Program-made: the position numbers and the translations under genes
Shown: in pieces, positions 7,455-16,294 of the stretch
Numbering within the stretch: the first letter of the stretch is position 1
How the letters are laid out: each line of letters begins with the position of its first letter
Notes under the pieces: model-generated
Told to the model about the DNA's origin: nothing
Database searches by the model: none
The model's input: only the letters and a program-made list of their open reading frames with translations
From: JBATTK01 sp049670505
Lineage (GTDB): Bacteria > Bacteroidota > Bacteroidia > Flavobacteriales > Flavobacteriaceae
NCBI GenBank assembly: GCA_049670505.1
Contig: JBATTK010000077.1
Location: 1 to 32,216, forward strand
DNA length: 32,216 nucleotides
Direction of reading: 5' to 3'

Positions 7455-7462
7455 TATTTTTG
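7455..7462 (+). promoter_or_regulatory. -7 box TATTTTTG upstream of a tiny ORF
   Basis: TATTTTTG matches the Bacteroidota -7 consensus TAnnTTTG exactly and lies 34 bp before the ATG at 7496. No convincing -33 TTTG at the normal spacing. Confidence 0.4.
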
Positions 7463-7495
7463 TGTAGAGTCACATGATATTTCATAACTGAAACT

Positions 7496-7615
7496 ATGAA
7501 TATCCAATTAACAAACTTTAGGGTAGCAAGAGTTTTGGTAATTGCAGCGATCATATCAGTTGTTGGCTTTAAATCGACAAGTGCGGCAATGACCAATCTT
7601 GTAGAAAGCCTATGA
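7496..7615 (+). CDS. Tiny exported or membrane ORF (39 residues)
   Basis: An ATG-started frame of 39 codons with a basic start, one hydrophobic stretch (ARVLVIAAIISVVGF) and a KSTSA-A segment that could be a signal-peptidase site, leaving only AMTNLVESL. It has an exact -7 box upstream, and a hairpin downstream (7628-7647). It may be a small membrane protein, a leader peptide or the N-terminal relic of a longer exported protein. Not recognised. Confidence 0.35.
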   Translation: MNIQLTNFRVARVLVIAAIISVVGFKSTSAAMTNLVESL

Positions 7616-7627
7616 GGAGAGCTGTCC

Positions 7628-7647
7628 TATAAAACGGCCATTTTATA
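7628..7647. terminator. Weak hairpin between the tiny ORF and the permease gene
   Basis: TATAAAA/TTTTATA (7628-7634/7641-7647) around CGGCCA. AT-only stem without a clear T run; may act in either direction at the end of the permease gene. Confidence 0.35.
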
Positions 7648-7650
7648 AGC

Positions 7651-10068
7651 CTATTCCGTGCGCAAACTTTTTACGGGGTTGGTCAATGCTACTTTGACAG
7701 CCTGATAGCTTATTGTTAAAAGGGCAAACAAAAGGGCGATAACCCCTGCTATTACAAAAATCCACCAACCTATATTTATCTTATAGGCAAAATCTTCCAA
7801 CCATTTGCTCAGGAACAACCAACCCAAAGGCGTTGCTATAATTATGGATACAAAGACTAATTTTAAAAAATCCTTTGTCACCAAGGTGACGACACCCATC
7901 ACAGAAAACCCCAGAACTTTTCGAATGCCAATTTCTTTAGTACGTTGAGCTGTGGAGAAGGTAACGATACCAAGCAATCCAAGACATGCAATGATGATGG
8001 CAATAATTGAAAAATAATTATACAAGACATTAATTTTCCTTTCCTTCTGATACAATTCTTCCAATGCTTCATCCAAAAAGAAAAAATCAAATAACAGGTC
8101 CGGGATTACTTCCTGCAACTGCGACTCTATTAAATCGATCTGCTCTATTGTATTTTCACCACTAATACTAACAATTAGATTGTCTATAAAATATGAGTGA
8201 GGTGAAATTGTTAGTATCAAGGGTTGAACTACTTCATGCAATGACTGAAGGTGAAAATCTTTCACAATCCCAATTAATTTTCCCTTTTTCGGGTTCCCGG
8301 ATGTCACACTGGCCATAAGTAGTTCTACATCTTCGATATCTTTAATACCAAATTCAACTGCGGCAGTTTCATTTATAATAAAAGCGGTCGAATCTGTACT
8401 AAAATCCTTTGAAAAACCTCTTCCTTTTACCATGGTCATACCCATAGTTTCAATAAAGCTTTGATCCACCAATAAAGTGGGGGCATTTGCCTTTACTTCA
8501 TTTCCTTTGTTCTTGAATGTGGTTTCAAAATCATAGTACCCCACCGCCCAGGGGAAATTAGAAATAGCCGAAACATTATTGATCCCGTTCAATTGTAATA
8601 GTTTTTGTTTTACAAGGGTAAAATTTTTCTGGACGGATTCATCCCTTACAGGTATAACAATAATATTCTCCTTTACCATCCCCAAGTACTTATCCTTCAT
8701 AAAACCCATTTGCGATTGCATGCCAATGGTAGCAATTATCAGTACTATGGCTATTGAAAACTGGAATACAACAAACATTGATTGCGTTGAAATCGTTTTT
8801 TTTCCTTGAAAGAAGGATAGATTTTTACTTTTTAGTATAGTAATCAGTTTAAACCGTGAAACAATGACCGAAGGAATGGTTGAAGTGAGAAAACCAATTA
8901 CAAGTAATAGTGCCAATAAAAGAACCCACACACCCAATGTATCTTCGGAGAATAGGATAACCTCACTATTCATTAAGGGATTAAAAACCGGCAAGAATAG
9001 TAAAACCCATACAATGGCCAAGAATACCGAAATAAAAATATAGGAGAAGACCTCGACCGTATTTTTTTGCCACATATGACTATTCCTGGCCCCATTCACT
9101 TTTTGAATTCCCACAACTTTAAAATGTAATACTAATCTGGCAAGAAAAAGGTTGATAAAATTAAATGCAGCAATACATAGAATAACAATGCCAATGGCCA
9201 TAAAAATATATAACACATTCTTGTTGGATGATGGCCGCATTTCACTCTCAAGATTTGAAAAATGGACTTCCGAGAGTTTTTGAAAGGAATGTGATCGTTT
9301 TTTCCTAATATATTCAGGTACAAATTCATCTTCAAAGGTATTTAGATGCTGTTCAAGCGATGCCTTATCAGTATCCGATCTAAATTTCACAAAGCTATAA
9401 ACCGGCGGATAGTGCCAAGTCTTGTTGGCATCGGCGACCCATGAACCCATAATATCCTCTGCTGCCTTCATAGGAGCTATCATTTCAAATTTTAGACTTG
9501 AATTTGACGGAATATCAGCGAGAATACCGGCTATCTTCAATGAGGTGTTTTTTTCGATTATTAATTCCTTGCCAATAGCTTTGGCATCGCCAAAGTATTT
9601 AATTGCAATTTTCTTGGTTATTACTAAGTTGTTCGGATCTTCTAGTACCGTGTTAATATCTCCTTCAAGTAGTGAGAAGGAAAATAAATCGAAGAAATCT
9701 GGATCTACATAATAAAAGTTTTCTTCCTGAAAATCAACACTTTTGTCCACCTTGGCCACACGGACGTTTTGTGGAAACAACCGAACGGCATTCTGAACTT
9801 CTGATCGTTGGGATTCCAATAATGGAAGATAGGGTAGATAAGAATTTGCATAATTCCGAATGTTCCCTTCAGATGTCTCACTGGTCGTAATCCTATATAT
9901 TTTATCAACCTCGGTATGAAATTGATCATATTTAAATTCATTGGCTACATAAAGAAAAATGATTAGGCAGCATGCAATAGAAATAGAAAGACCAAATAGG
10001 TTGATAGCGGTATCCAACGGATTTTTTATTGCCCGGCGGAAAGCTAATTTTAGATAGGTTTTGTACAT
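7651..10068 (-). CDS. FtsX-like ABC transporter permease (MacB type)
   Basis: The ATG at 10068 (MYKTYLKLAFRRAIKNP) gives 805 residues; the frame continues 14 codons upstream to 10110, but the later start matches the usual family N-terminus. Order: first membrane helix (about 20-42), a periplasmic MacB-type domain (about 45-275), three helices (about 280-415), a second helix-plus-periplasmic unit (about 435-660), and three final helices. The motif TKEIGIRKVLGFS before the last helices is the FtsX signature. This tandem form is typical of Bacteroidota. The ATPase is not in the window. Such permeases usually move lipoproteins, peptides or antibiotics, or transmit force rather than transport. It lies downstream of, and in the same direction as, a LytS/LytTR pair, 290 bp away. 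Confidence 0.9.
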   Translation of the reverse strand: MYKTYLKLAFRRAIKNPLDTAINLFGLSISIACCLIIFLYVANEFKYDQFHTEVDKIYRITTSETSEGNIRNYANSYLPYLPLLESQRSEVQNAVRLFPQNVRVAKVDKSVDFQEENFYYVDPDFFDLFSFSLLEGDINTVLEDPNNLVITKKIAIKYFGDAKAIGKELIIEKNTSLKIAGILADIPSNSSLKFEMIAPMKAAEDIMGSWVADANKTWHYPPVYSFVKFRSDTDKASLEQHLNTFEDEFVPEYIRKKRSHSFQKLSEVHFSNLESEMRPSSNKNVLYIFMAIGIVILCIAAFNFINLFLARLVLHFKVVGIQKVNGARNSHMWQKNTVEVFSYIFISVFLAIVWVLLFLPVFNPLMNSEVILFSEDTLGVWVLLLALLLVIGFLTSTIPSVIVSRFKLITILKSKNLSFFQGKKTISTQSMFVVFQFSIAIVLIIATIGMQSQMGFMKDKYLGMVKENIIVIPVRDESVQKNFTLVKQKLLQLNGINNVSAISNFPWAVGYYDFETTFKNKGNEVKANAPTLLVDQSFIETMGMTMVKGRGFSKDFSTDSTAFIINETAAVEFGIKDIEDVELLMASVTSGNPKKGKLIGIVKDFHLQSLHEVVQPLILTISPHSYFIDNLIVSISGENTIEQIDLIESQLQEVIPDLLFDFFFLDEALEELYQKERKINVLYNYFSIIAIIIACLGLLGIVTFSTAQRTKEIGIRKVLGFSVMGVVTLVTKDFLKLVFVSIIIATPLGWLFLSKWLEDFAYKINIGWWIFVIAGVIALLFALLTISYQAVKVALTNPVKSLRTE

Positions 10069-10357
10069 GGTTCCCGTTTGTTGATTTGATAAAGCTTGCT
10101 TTCGATGCATATCCGGTTAAAGAAAACACCCGAAGGATGTAAATTTTTCATCTAATATTATACCACATTGTCAATTATCTGATAATCAAATACTTGTAGA
10201 CATTAGTTCTTTGCCTCCGATAATGTTTTGTAAAATAATTGGACGGTTTTTGTCCAGAATATTTACATTATTACAGGAAGACGTTTTAAATGCCGTTGAT
10301 TAAATCTTTAGTTTAGCCTATCCCAATAGATGAAGACCATTCACAATACAACTCCAT

Positions 10358-11086
10358 TTAAATCTTACCGTTCCATAAATTATCGCCTAAAATCTTTGGC
10401 AGCACTGTTTTCTTGTAATTACGGCTCAACGGAATTTTATGTTTCCGTATCCGTATTTCGTGCTGTGCAACACCTTCAATTTTATCCAAAGCAATAATAT
10501 ATGATTTATGTACCTGTAAAAAAGCATGGGAATCTAGCTTTTTGACTACATCCTTTAGGGAAAGTAAACTGATATATTTTCGTTTATCGGTATGGATGAT
10601 GACGTAATTCTGCATTGCGGCGACAAAAAGGATTTCATCATGGTAGATTTTTTCATATTTACCATCGCACCTGATAAAGAAACAGGTCCGCTCCTCCTCT
10701 TTGGAGACGGAAACATGCTGCTTCTGTAGCAGCTCCATTTGTTGCTTGGCCTTGGTAGCCGCCGTAAAAAATCGGTTAAAAGCAATGGGTTTCAGCAGAT
10801 AGTCAAGCACGTTCAGATCAAACCCTTCAATAGCATAGTTGGGGAAAGCGGTCGTTAAAATGGTCATCGGGGGTTTGGGGTTGGATTTTAGATATTCCAG
10901 CCCGTTCATCATAGGCATCTGTACATCCAGGAATAGTACATCTACATTATTTTCTCCCAGTAATTGGGGAATTTCCAAGGCGGAAATACCGGTGCCCACA
11001 CAATTCATAAAATCTACTTGCCCAATATAATTGGCAATGCATTCACGGGCCAGCGGCTCATCATCGATTACGATACAGTTCATCAT
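10358..11086 (-). CDS. LytTR-family response regulator
   Basis: A 242-residue regulator. The receiver domain (1 to about 120) has the acidic pocket DDE (8-10), the phosphorylation site D54 in LFLDVQMPMMNG, and the conserved TTA and lysine (LLKPIAF). The LytTR DNA-binding domain (about 138-236) shows the pattern HDEILFVAAMQNYVIIHT, then FLQVHKSYIIALDKIEG and RKHKIPLSRNYKK. Start and preceding kinase stop overlap by 4 bp, so the two are translationally coupled. It probably regulates nearby genes, including the divergent outer-membrane protein or the permease; this is inference. Confidence 0.95.
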   Translation of the reverse strand: MMNCIVIDDEPLARECIANYIGQVDFMNCVGTGISALEIPQLLGENNVDVLFLDVQMPMMNGLEYLKSNPKPPMTILTTAFPNYAIEGFDLNVLDYLLKPIAFNRFFTAATKAKQQMELLQKQHVSVSKEEERTCFFIRCDGKYEKIYHDEILFVAAMQNYVIIHTDKRKYISLLSLKDVVKKLDSHAFLQVHKSYIIALDKIEGVAQHEIRIRKHKIPLSRNYKKTVLPKILGDNLWNGKI

Positions 11087-12207
11087 CCGCCTACTTTTTT
11101 TAATGTCGCTACAGTTTCTTCTTGTAATTTCAATCGTAATTTTACGATATAGGTATCCTTTCCTTTGGTTATAGCTAGCAAATGGTCATCCGGATAAATG
11201 ATGGCCAATCGCCGTTTTACGTTTTTAAGCCCCAATCCACTACAGGCAACTCCTTCGGGCAACGAATGCTGCAATTCAAAATTGGTGCTGTTTACCAGTT
11301 CAAAATGCAACGCTCCCTGTTCCAAAGCTATATCCAAATGAATCCATTTTTTTAGTTTTTGGTCTTCGGAAAGGTGTTTAAAGGCATTTTCGATAAAAGG
11401 AATCAATATAAAAGGAGCAATGGTAGGCCCATCTCCCAGTTTGGGCATATTGGTATTGAGTTCAAAATTTTGGTTTTGACGAAGACTTTCCAGTTCCATA
11501 AAACTTTCGATATAGGCCAGTTCATTTTTCAAAGGAATCTTATGGCTGTTACACTCATAAAGTTGATACCGTAACAGGCTGGAAAATTTTACCAAGGAAT
11601 CGGAGGCCATCTTCGGATTTTTATTGATAAGTACAAAAATGGAATTGATGGTATTGAACAAAAAATGTGGATTGAACTGTGATTTCAAGAATTTCAACTC
11701 GGTTTCCAATTTCTCCCTTTCCAAGACCTGTTGTCGTTTTTGGGAATCGATCCAAATCTTGGTCAGTTTGATGCTCATACCCAAAGTGGTTGCCGCCATA
11801 CAGGACGATAATGCATTATACTTGAAAATGGTATAAGGTGTTGGCGGTGAGATACGGAACAGTTCATATACATCGGTATTAGCTACGGCTGCTGCAACAA
11901 AATAGTTTGCCGTAATTGCGATAGACATCAATAGTACCACCACAAGGGTCGATAAAAAGAAAACAAGATACTTCCCTTTTTGAAGAAATTTGGGGATCAG
12001 TACGTACAAACAGAAATAGACGCCCAAAGCCTGAAATAGGACATAACCAAGATACTTGACGATTCCGTGAGGTTCCGTAATTGTTTGGAATACATCGGTT
12101 AGACTCCCCGAAAACAACGTCCACCATGAAAAATGGTACCCTGCCCAAAACAGGACATGGTGCATTTTATAGCGTTCCAAAAAGTAAAAAATAGTATTTG
12201 TGGACAT
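11083..12207 (-). CDS. LytS-type sensor histidine kinase
   Basis: A 374-residue membrane kinase. Four hydrophobic segments fill the first 150 residues, with no recognisable extracellular sensor domain. A short coiled coil (about 155-175) leads into the His_kinase domain with the phospho-acceptor H181 in QFNPHFLFNTINSIF, followed by an HATPase_c domain (PFILIPFIENAFKH N-box; GLGLKNVKRRLAIIYP G-box). It phosphorylates the LytTR regulator encoded just downstream. It is divergent from the outer-membrane protein gene, with a 248-bp gap. Confidence 0.94.
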   Translation of the reverse strand: MSTNTIFYFLERYKMHHVLFWAGYHFSWWTLFSGSLTDVFQTITEPHGIVKYLGYVLFQALGVYFCLYVLIPKFLQKGKYLVFFLSTLVVVLLMSIAITANYFVAAAVANTDVYELFRISPPTPYTIFKYNALSSCMAATTLGMSIKLTKIWIDSQKRQQVLEREKLETELKFLKSQFNPHFLFNTINSIFVLINKNPKMASDSLVKFSSLLRYQLYECNSHKIPLKNELAYIESFMELESLRQNQNFELNTNMPKLGDGPTIAPFILIPFIENAFKHLSEDQKLKKWIHLDIALEQGALHFELVNSTNFELQHSLPEGVACSGLGLKNVKRRLAIIYPDDHLLAITKGKDTYIVKLRLKLQEETVATLKKVGG

Positions 12208-12309
12208 GGTTTCTTCAGAAGAATTAAAGTTGTATGTATGACAAGATACGATGGTAACCTTTCTTTATCAAACGCCACCCTTTACAACTTGATATCAGGT
12301 CAGTTTTTA

Positions 12310-12325
12310 TTGACCAAAGGCAGTA
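12310..12325 (+). repeat. 16-bp direct repeat shared with the downstream gene
   Basis: TTGACCAAAGGCAGTA occurs here and again inside the outer-membrane protein gene at 12870-12885. Read in frame, the upstream copy gives QFLLTKGSIGPLLKEIG, comparable with QSILTKGSTVLQLLERSPG in the gene. It may be a duplicated scrap of the gene or chance. Confidence 0.35.
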
Positions 12326-12455
12326 TTGGACCGTTATTGAAGGAAATCGGCATGAAAATCTGCTATTCTTCATGTGGTACCTAAAAACCACCCCTTGGTC
12401 ATTCTCTTTTTCAAATGGATTGTAATGGGTGCTACTTGCGTTCAAATTCTTAACA

Positions 12456-14891
12456 ATGAAATCATGTAGTCTTTTTGTTTTATTACTTTTAGGATTTGCA
12501 AAAATAGTATTTGGGCAAATATCAGGTTCGGTCATTGATACCAATGGTAATCCCATTGCTTATGCCAACATAATGATTTATAGTGCCAACGACTCCACAT
12601 TGCAGACAGGAAGTATAGCCGATGAGGAAGGGATTTTTGGAATCGAATTTTCCAATAAAGGCACCTATATACTCCGCATCAGCCTTTTATCCTTCAAAAC
12701 ATGGAATTCCGAACTTTTTGAAATTTCAGGTGTTAATTTTAAAAAAACCTACCCTCCTATTATCTTGAACGAAGAAGTGACTACCCTAGAAGGTGTGGAA
12801 GTCACCGGACAGCGCAAACTGATACAACGTACCCAAGAAGGTAGCATCATCAATGTACAACAGAGTATTTTGACCAAAGGCAGTACGGTTCTGCAATTGT
12901 TGGAGCGTTCTCCCGGAGTAATTTTAGATCAACGCAACAATAGTTTTTCATTGAACGGAAAAAGTGGAACGCTCATTATGATCAATGGAAAGGTACAACG
13001 GATTCCTACTGCCGACCTGATTGCCATGCTTAACGGAATAAGTGCCGATAACATTGAAAAAATTGAACTATTGACCAACCCTTCTGCGCGTTATGATGTA
13101 GATGGTAATGCCGGGATCATCAATATTGTGATGACCAAAAATGAAACTTTGGGTATCCGTGGAAACTTCAATCTAAGTGCAGGCTATGGCGAAGGCCCTA
13201 AACAAACCACCGGCCTTTCCTTGAATTATGGAAGTGAACGTGCTACCCTATTTGGTTCCTATACCTTTTCCTATGATGATACCTACAGTGGATTTAGAGG
13301 AATAGGAACATCGGAGATACCCGCTTTGGGTGGAAATACGGCCATTGACTTTACCAGTCGTACACAACAGATAAATCGTAACCACAATATCAATTTGAGT
13401 TATGACCACAGCCTTTCGGATTCGTCCTCGTTCGGTGCCAACCTATTGTTCAATCAATCCAGACCGATGGTGCTTACCCAAAATAGGGGCTTATATGATT
13501 TTACCGATAATCCTTTTTTGGAAGCCCAAATCAGTTTAAATGGTGATGGAAACCTAAAAAATTTCAATGCCTCTACATATTTTGAAAAGAAAACCGACGA
13601 CAATACTTTGGCCGTTACAGTGGACTACATCTATTACAACAACCAAAGTCCAAATCTGGTAAACAATTCCTATTTTGATGAGAATGGCGACCCTTTTCAG
13701 CCCGATAACGAAATCTACAATAGGGGAAACCGCGGATTCAATGAAACCGATATCAATGTCGGGGTGTTAAAACTGGATTATAAACATATTATCAATGAAG
13801 ACCTATCGGCTGAAGGTGGTGTAAAGGGTTCGCTATCCGAAACGGTCAACGAAGCCCGTATCGAAATTCTGCAAGGCGATGATTTTGTAGCCGACGACCG
13901 TTTTATAAGCACTATCGAAAACAAGGAAACCATTGGTGCCGTATATTCCCTTGCCGATTATACGTTCAATGAAAAACTGGAGGTGCAATTGGGCCTGCGC
14001 TATGAGTATTGGGACCAAGCATTTGACGATGCCACTCTGGACCGTAGCTTTGGAAAACTCTTTCCTTCGGTATTTATTACCCGTTCTTTTTCGGATACTA
14101 CATCCTTGAACTTTGCCTATAATAAACGAATTACAAGGCCCAACTATTCCGATTTGGCATCGTTTCTGATTTACAACAGTCCTACTTCCGTATTCAGCGG
14201 AAACCCACAACTGCTTCCCGCAATAACCGATAATATGAGCCTCACCTACAGCAATAAATCTTTTAGTATTTCTCTAATGTCCTCCAATGAGAAAAATCCT
14301 ATTGCCCGTTTTCAGGTGACCAGAAATGCACAGAGCAACGTTGCCGTGATAGCTCCCGTAAATTTGGAATACCAACGGAATTTAGACCTACAGACTAATA
14401 TCCCCATTCAATTTACCTCTTGGTGGAGCATGAACTTTAATGGCACTTTGGGTGTCCGCGAGTTTAAGCTATTACATACCGATGAAAAGATTACCCATGA
14501 TTATGTACACTTTAATTTTAATGGTAACCAGACCATACGAATGCCACGGAATTTCTCTTTGGAACTCTCCGGATGGTATACTTCACGGCATTTTAACGGA
14601 AGTGGCAAAATCTACGGTTTTGGTGTCTTGAACGCTGGCTTAAAAAAGGAATTCAAAAATGGGAGCAGCCTACAATTTTCCGTGGCCGATATTTTTGAGA
14701 CTTTTGATGTGCGTTGGAGTGTAGGGTCACTTACCAGGGAGGCTTTTGGAGACGAGTTTGATGGAGAATATAATTCCGAATCCGGTTTTTCACGTATTTT
14801 TAGGATTGCGTACACGTATCCTTTTGGAAATAAAAAAGTGAAGGAGACGAATACCAAAACGGGAGCGGATATGGAAAAATCCAGATTGTGA
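12456..14891 (+). CDS. Outer-membrane beta-barrel protein with CarboxypepD_reg-like domain
   Basis: The ATG at 12456 gives 811 residues with a signal peptide ending VFG-Q (about 1-21). An N-terminal CarboxypepD_reg-like domain follows (GSVIDTNGNPIAYANIMIY, about 24-105), then a plug-like domain (VLQLLERSPGVILDQ and IEKIELLTNPSARYDVDGNAGIINI, about 125-220), then a long antiparallel barrel ending in RIFRIAYTYPFGNKK. This is the OMP_b-brl_3 subgroup of TonB-receptor-like proteins, without an evident SusD partner. Substrate unknown; relatives may export or bind siderophores, peptides or polysaccharides. It is divergent from the LytS/LytTR genes and may be their target. Confidence 0.92.
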   Translation: MKSCSLFVLLLLGFAKIVFGQISGSVIDTNGNPIAYANIMIYSANDSTLQTGSIADEEGIFGIEFSNKGTYILRISLLSFKTWNSELFEISGVNFKKTYPPIILNEEVTTLEGVEVTGQRKLIQRTQEGSIINVQQSILTKGSTVLQLLERSPGVILDQRNNSFSLNGKSGTLIMINGKVQRIPTADLIAMLNGISADNIEKIELLTNPSARYDVDGNAGIINIVMTKNETLGIRGNFNLSAGYGEGPKQTTGLSLNYGSERATLFGSYTFSYDDTYSGFRGIGTSEIPALGGNTAIDFTSRTQQINRNHNINLSYDHSLSDSSSFGANLLFNQSRPMVLTQNRGLYDFTDNPFLEAQISLNGDGNLKNFNASTYFEKKTDDNTLAVTVDYIYYNNQSPNLVNNSYFDENGDPFQPDNEIYNRGNRGFNETDINVGVLKLDYKHIINEDLSAEGGVKGSLSETVNEARIEILQGDDFVADDRFISTIENKETIGAVYSLADYTFNEKLEVQLGLRYEYWDQAFDDATLDRSFGKLFPSVFITRSFSDTTSLNFAYNKRITRPNYSDLASFLIYNSPTSVFSGNPQLLPAITDNMSLTYSNKSFSISLMSSNEKNPIARFQVTRNAQSNVAVIAPVNLEYQRNLDLQTNIPIQFTSWWSMNFNGTLGVREFKLLHTDEKITHDYVHFNFNGNQTIRMPRNFSLELSGWYTSRHFNGSGKIYGFGVLNAGLKKEFKNGSSLQFSVADIFETFDVRWSVGSLTREAFGDEFDGEYNSESGFSRIFRIAYTYPFGNKKVKETNTKTGADMEKSRL

Positions 14892-14916
14892 TGCATTGAA
14901 GTTTCCTTGGAAATTG

Positions 14917-15080
14917 TTAGTGTTTATGGTTTCTGATATACGCAACATTGATGGCCCTCTTTTCTGTCGGGTTAGTTTTGATTTGATAATTGTAGAAGGG
15001 ATAGGATTCCGTCTCAATAATACCATCTTTAATACCTTTGTTATAAATGGTCTTTAGGGTTCGCTTATATAAAACGAGAC
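14917..15080 (-). pseudogene. Possible decayed gene tail, not recognised
   Basis: On the minus strand a frame of about 55 codons reads with coding-like composition (for example TESYPFYNYQIKTNP and KRAINVAYIRNHKH) to a TAA at 14917-14919, but it has no ATG and no clean start. A neighbouring frame carries an ATG-started stretch (MNYSIQYFLETKMAHIF) that would need a frameshift to join. The rest of the 315-bp gap 14892-15206 shows nothing else. Confidence 0.25.
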
Positions 15081-15206
15081 AGGTGAAAAATATGCGCCAT
15101 CTTTGTTTCTAAGAAATACTGGATACTATAGTTCATTTAAGGTATCCAACAGACCGGGGAAATATCCAATAATAGTAACCTTTGAGTCATTCTTAAAGTT
15201 AGATCT

Positions 15207-16250
15207 ATGAAGATTTTTCAATGTGGTCATTGTGATCATCCATTATTTTTTGAAAACAACGGATGTGAAAACTGTGGACATTCCTGCGGTTATCGCGACC
15301 GTGATCGTAAAATGATAACCTTTGACCCTCTTAGTTTTCCCCTGATTTCCGATCGCGAAAAAATTGAGTACAAGTATTGTAAAAACAAGGAATACGAAGT
15401 TTGTAATTGGCTTTTGGAAAAAGGCGATACACACAATTATTGCCCAGCTTGCCAGTTAAATAGGACGATACCTAATCTTTCCGACAAAGAGAATTTTCCA
15501 AAATGGAAAAATTTAGAAATTGCCAAGCACCGACTCATTTATCAGCTTCAAAAAATTGGTTTGGATTTGCCAAGCAAGATGGTTAACAATGAAGGCTTGT
15601 GTTTTGATTTTATAGCCAAAAGGAACAATCCTAAAATCATGACCGGGCATGCAAATGGTGTTATTACCATCTTGCTCAGAGAGGCAGATTCCGTTATCAG
15701 AGAACAAACAAGAAAGGATATGAAAGAGCCTTACCGTACACTAATAGGACACCTAAGGCACGAAGTGGGTCATTACTTCTGGGAGCGATTGGTTTCCGAC
15801 CAGAAATATGTTTTAGAGGAATTCAGGGAAATTTTTGGAAATGAAGAAGTAAGTTATGGTGATGCCCTGCAAGCCTATTATAAACAGGGTGCACCTAAAA
15901 ACTGGCGAGAATCCTACATAAGCAAATATGCCACATCGCACCCATGGGAGGATTGGGCGGAGACTTGGGCACATTATCTGCATATCATGGATATGGTGGA
16001 AACGGCTCATTTTTTTCGTTTGAAGGTAGATCCCACAGAAGTTTCGGAAAACATGAAGATAGAGGCAACATTGGACCCTTACACTATAAAAGACTTCGCA
16101 ACCATCCTACAAACTTGTGTACCCTTATCATTTGCGGTCAATAGCATCAATAGGGCAATGGGAATCCCAGACGTATATCCTTTTGTAATTACCCCGGCAA
16201 TCGTAAAAAAAATAACGTTCATTCACGAGTTATTATGGCCGAGGCGATAG
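15207..16250 (+). CDS. Putative zinc-binding peptidase (DUF2248-type) with N-terminal zinc ribbons
   Basis: A 347-residue cytosolic protein. The N-terminus carries four-cysteine zinc-ribbon sets: C6/C9/C20/C23 (CGHC...CENCGHSC) and C58/C66/C79/C82 (CKNK...CNW...CPAC). The centre has the metallopeptidase helix LRHEVGHYFW, with HEVGH at 185-189, and a distant third-ligand candidate in WEDWAETWAHYLH. This combination is the PF10005/zinc_peptidase_2 family, found widely in bacteria, with unknown substrate. No signal peptide. It stands alone on the plus strand and converges on a beta-lactamase-fold gene. Confidence 0.88.
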   Translation: MKIFQCGHCDHPLFFENNGCENCGHSCGYRDRDRKMITFDPLSFPLISDREKIEYKYCKNKEYEVCNWLLEKGDTHNYCPACQLNRTIPNLSDKENFPKWKNLEIAKHRLIYQLQKIGLDLPSKMVNNEGLCFDFIAKRNNPKIMTGHANGVITILLREADSVIREQTRKDMKEPYRTLIGHLRHEVGHYFWERLVSDQKYVLEEFREIFGNEEVSYGDALQAYYKQGAPKNWRESYISKYATSHPWEDWAETWAHYLHIMDMVETAHFFRLKVDPTEVSENMKIEATLDPYTIKDFATILQTCVPLSFAVNSINRAMGIPDVYPFVITPAIVKKITFIHELLWPRR

Positions 16251-16294
16251 TTTTTAAACGATGTAATTTCTCCATGGTCATTGTTTGCGGGTCT

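Noticed and set aside
13833..14210. Minus-strand frame of 125 codons inside the beta-barrel gene
   Set aside because: Antisense shadow of a gene with clear family signatures.
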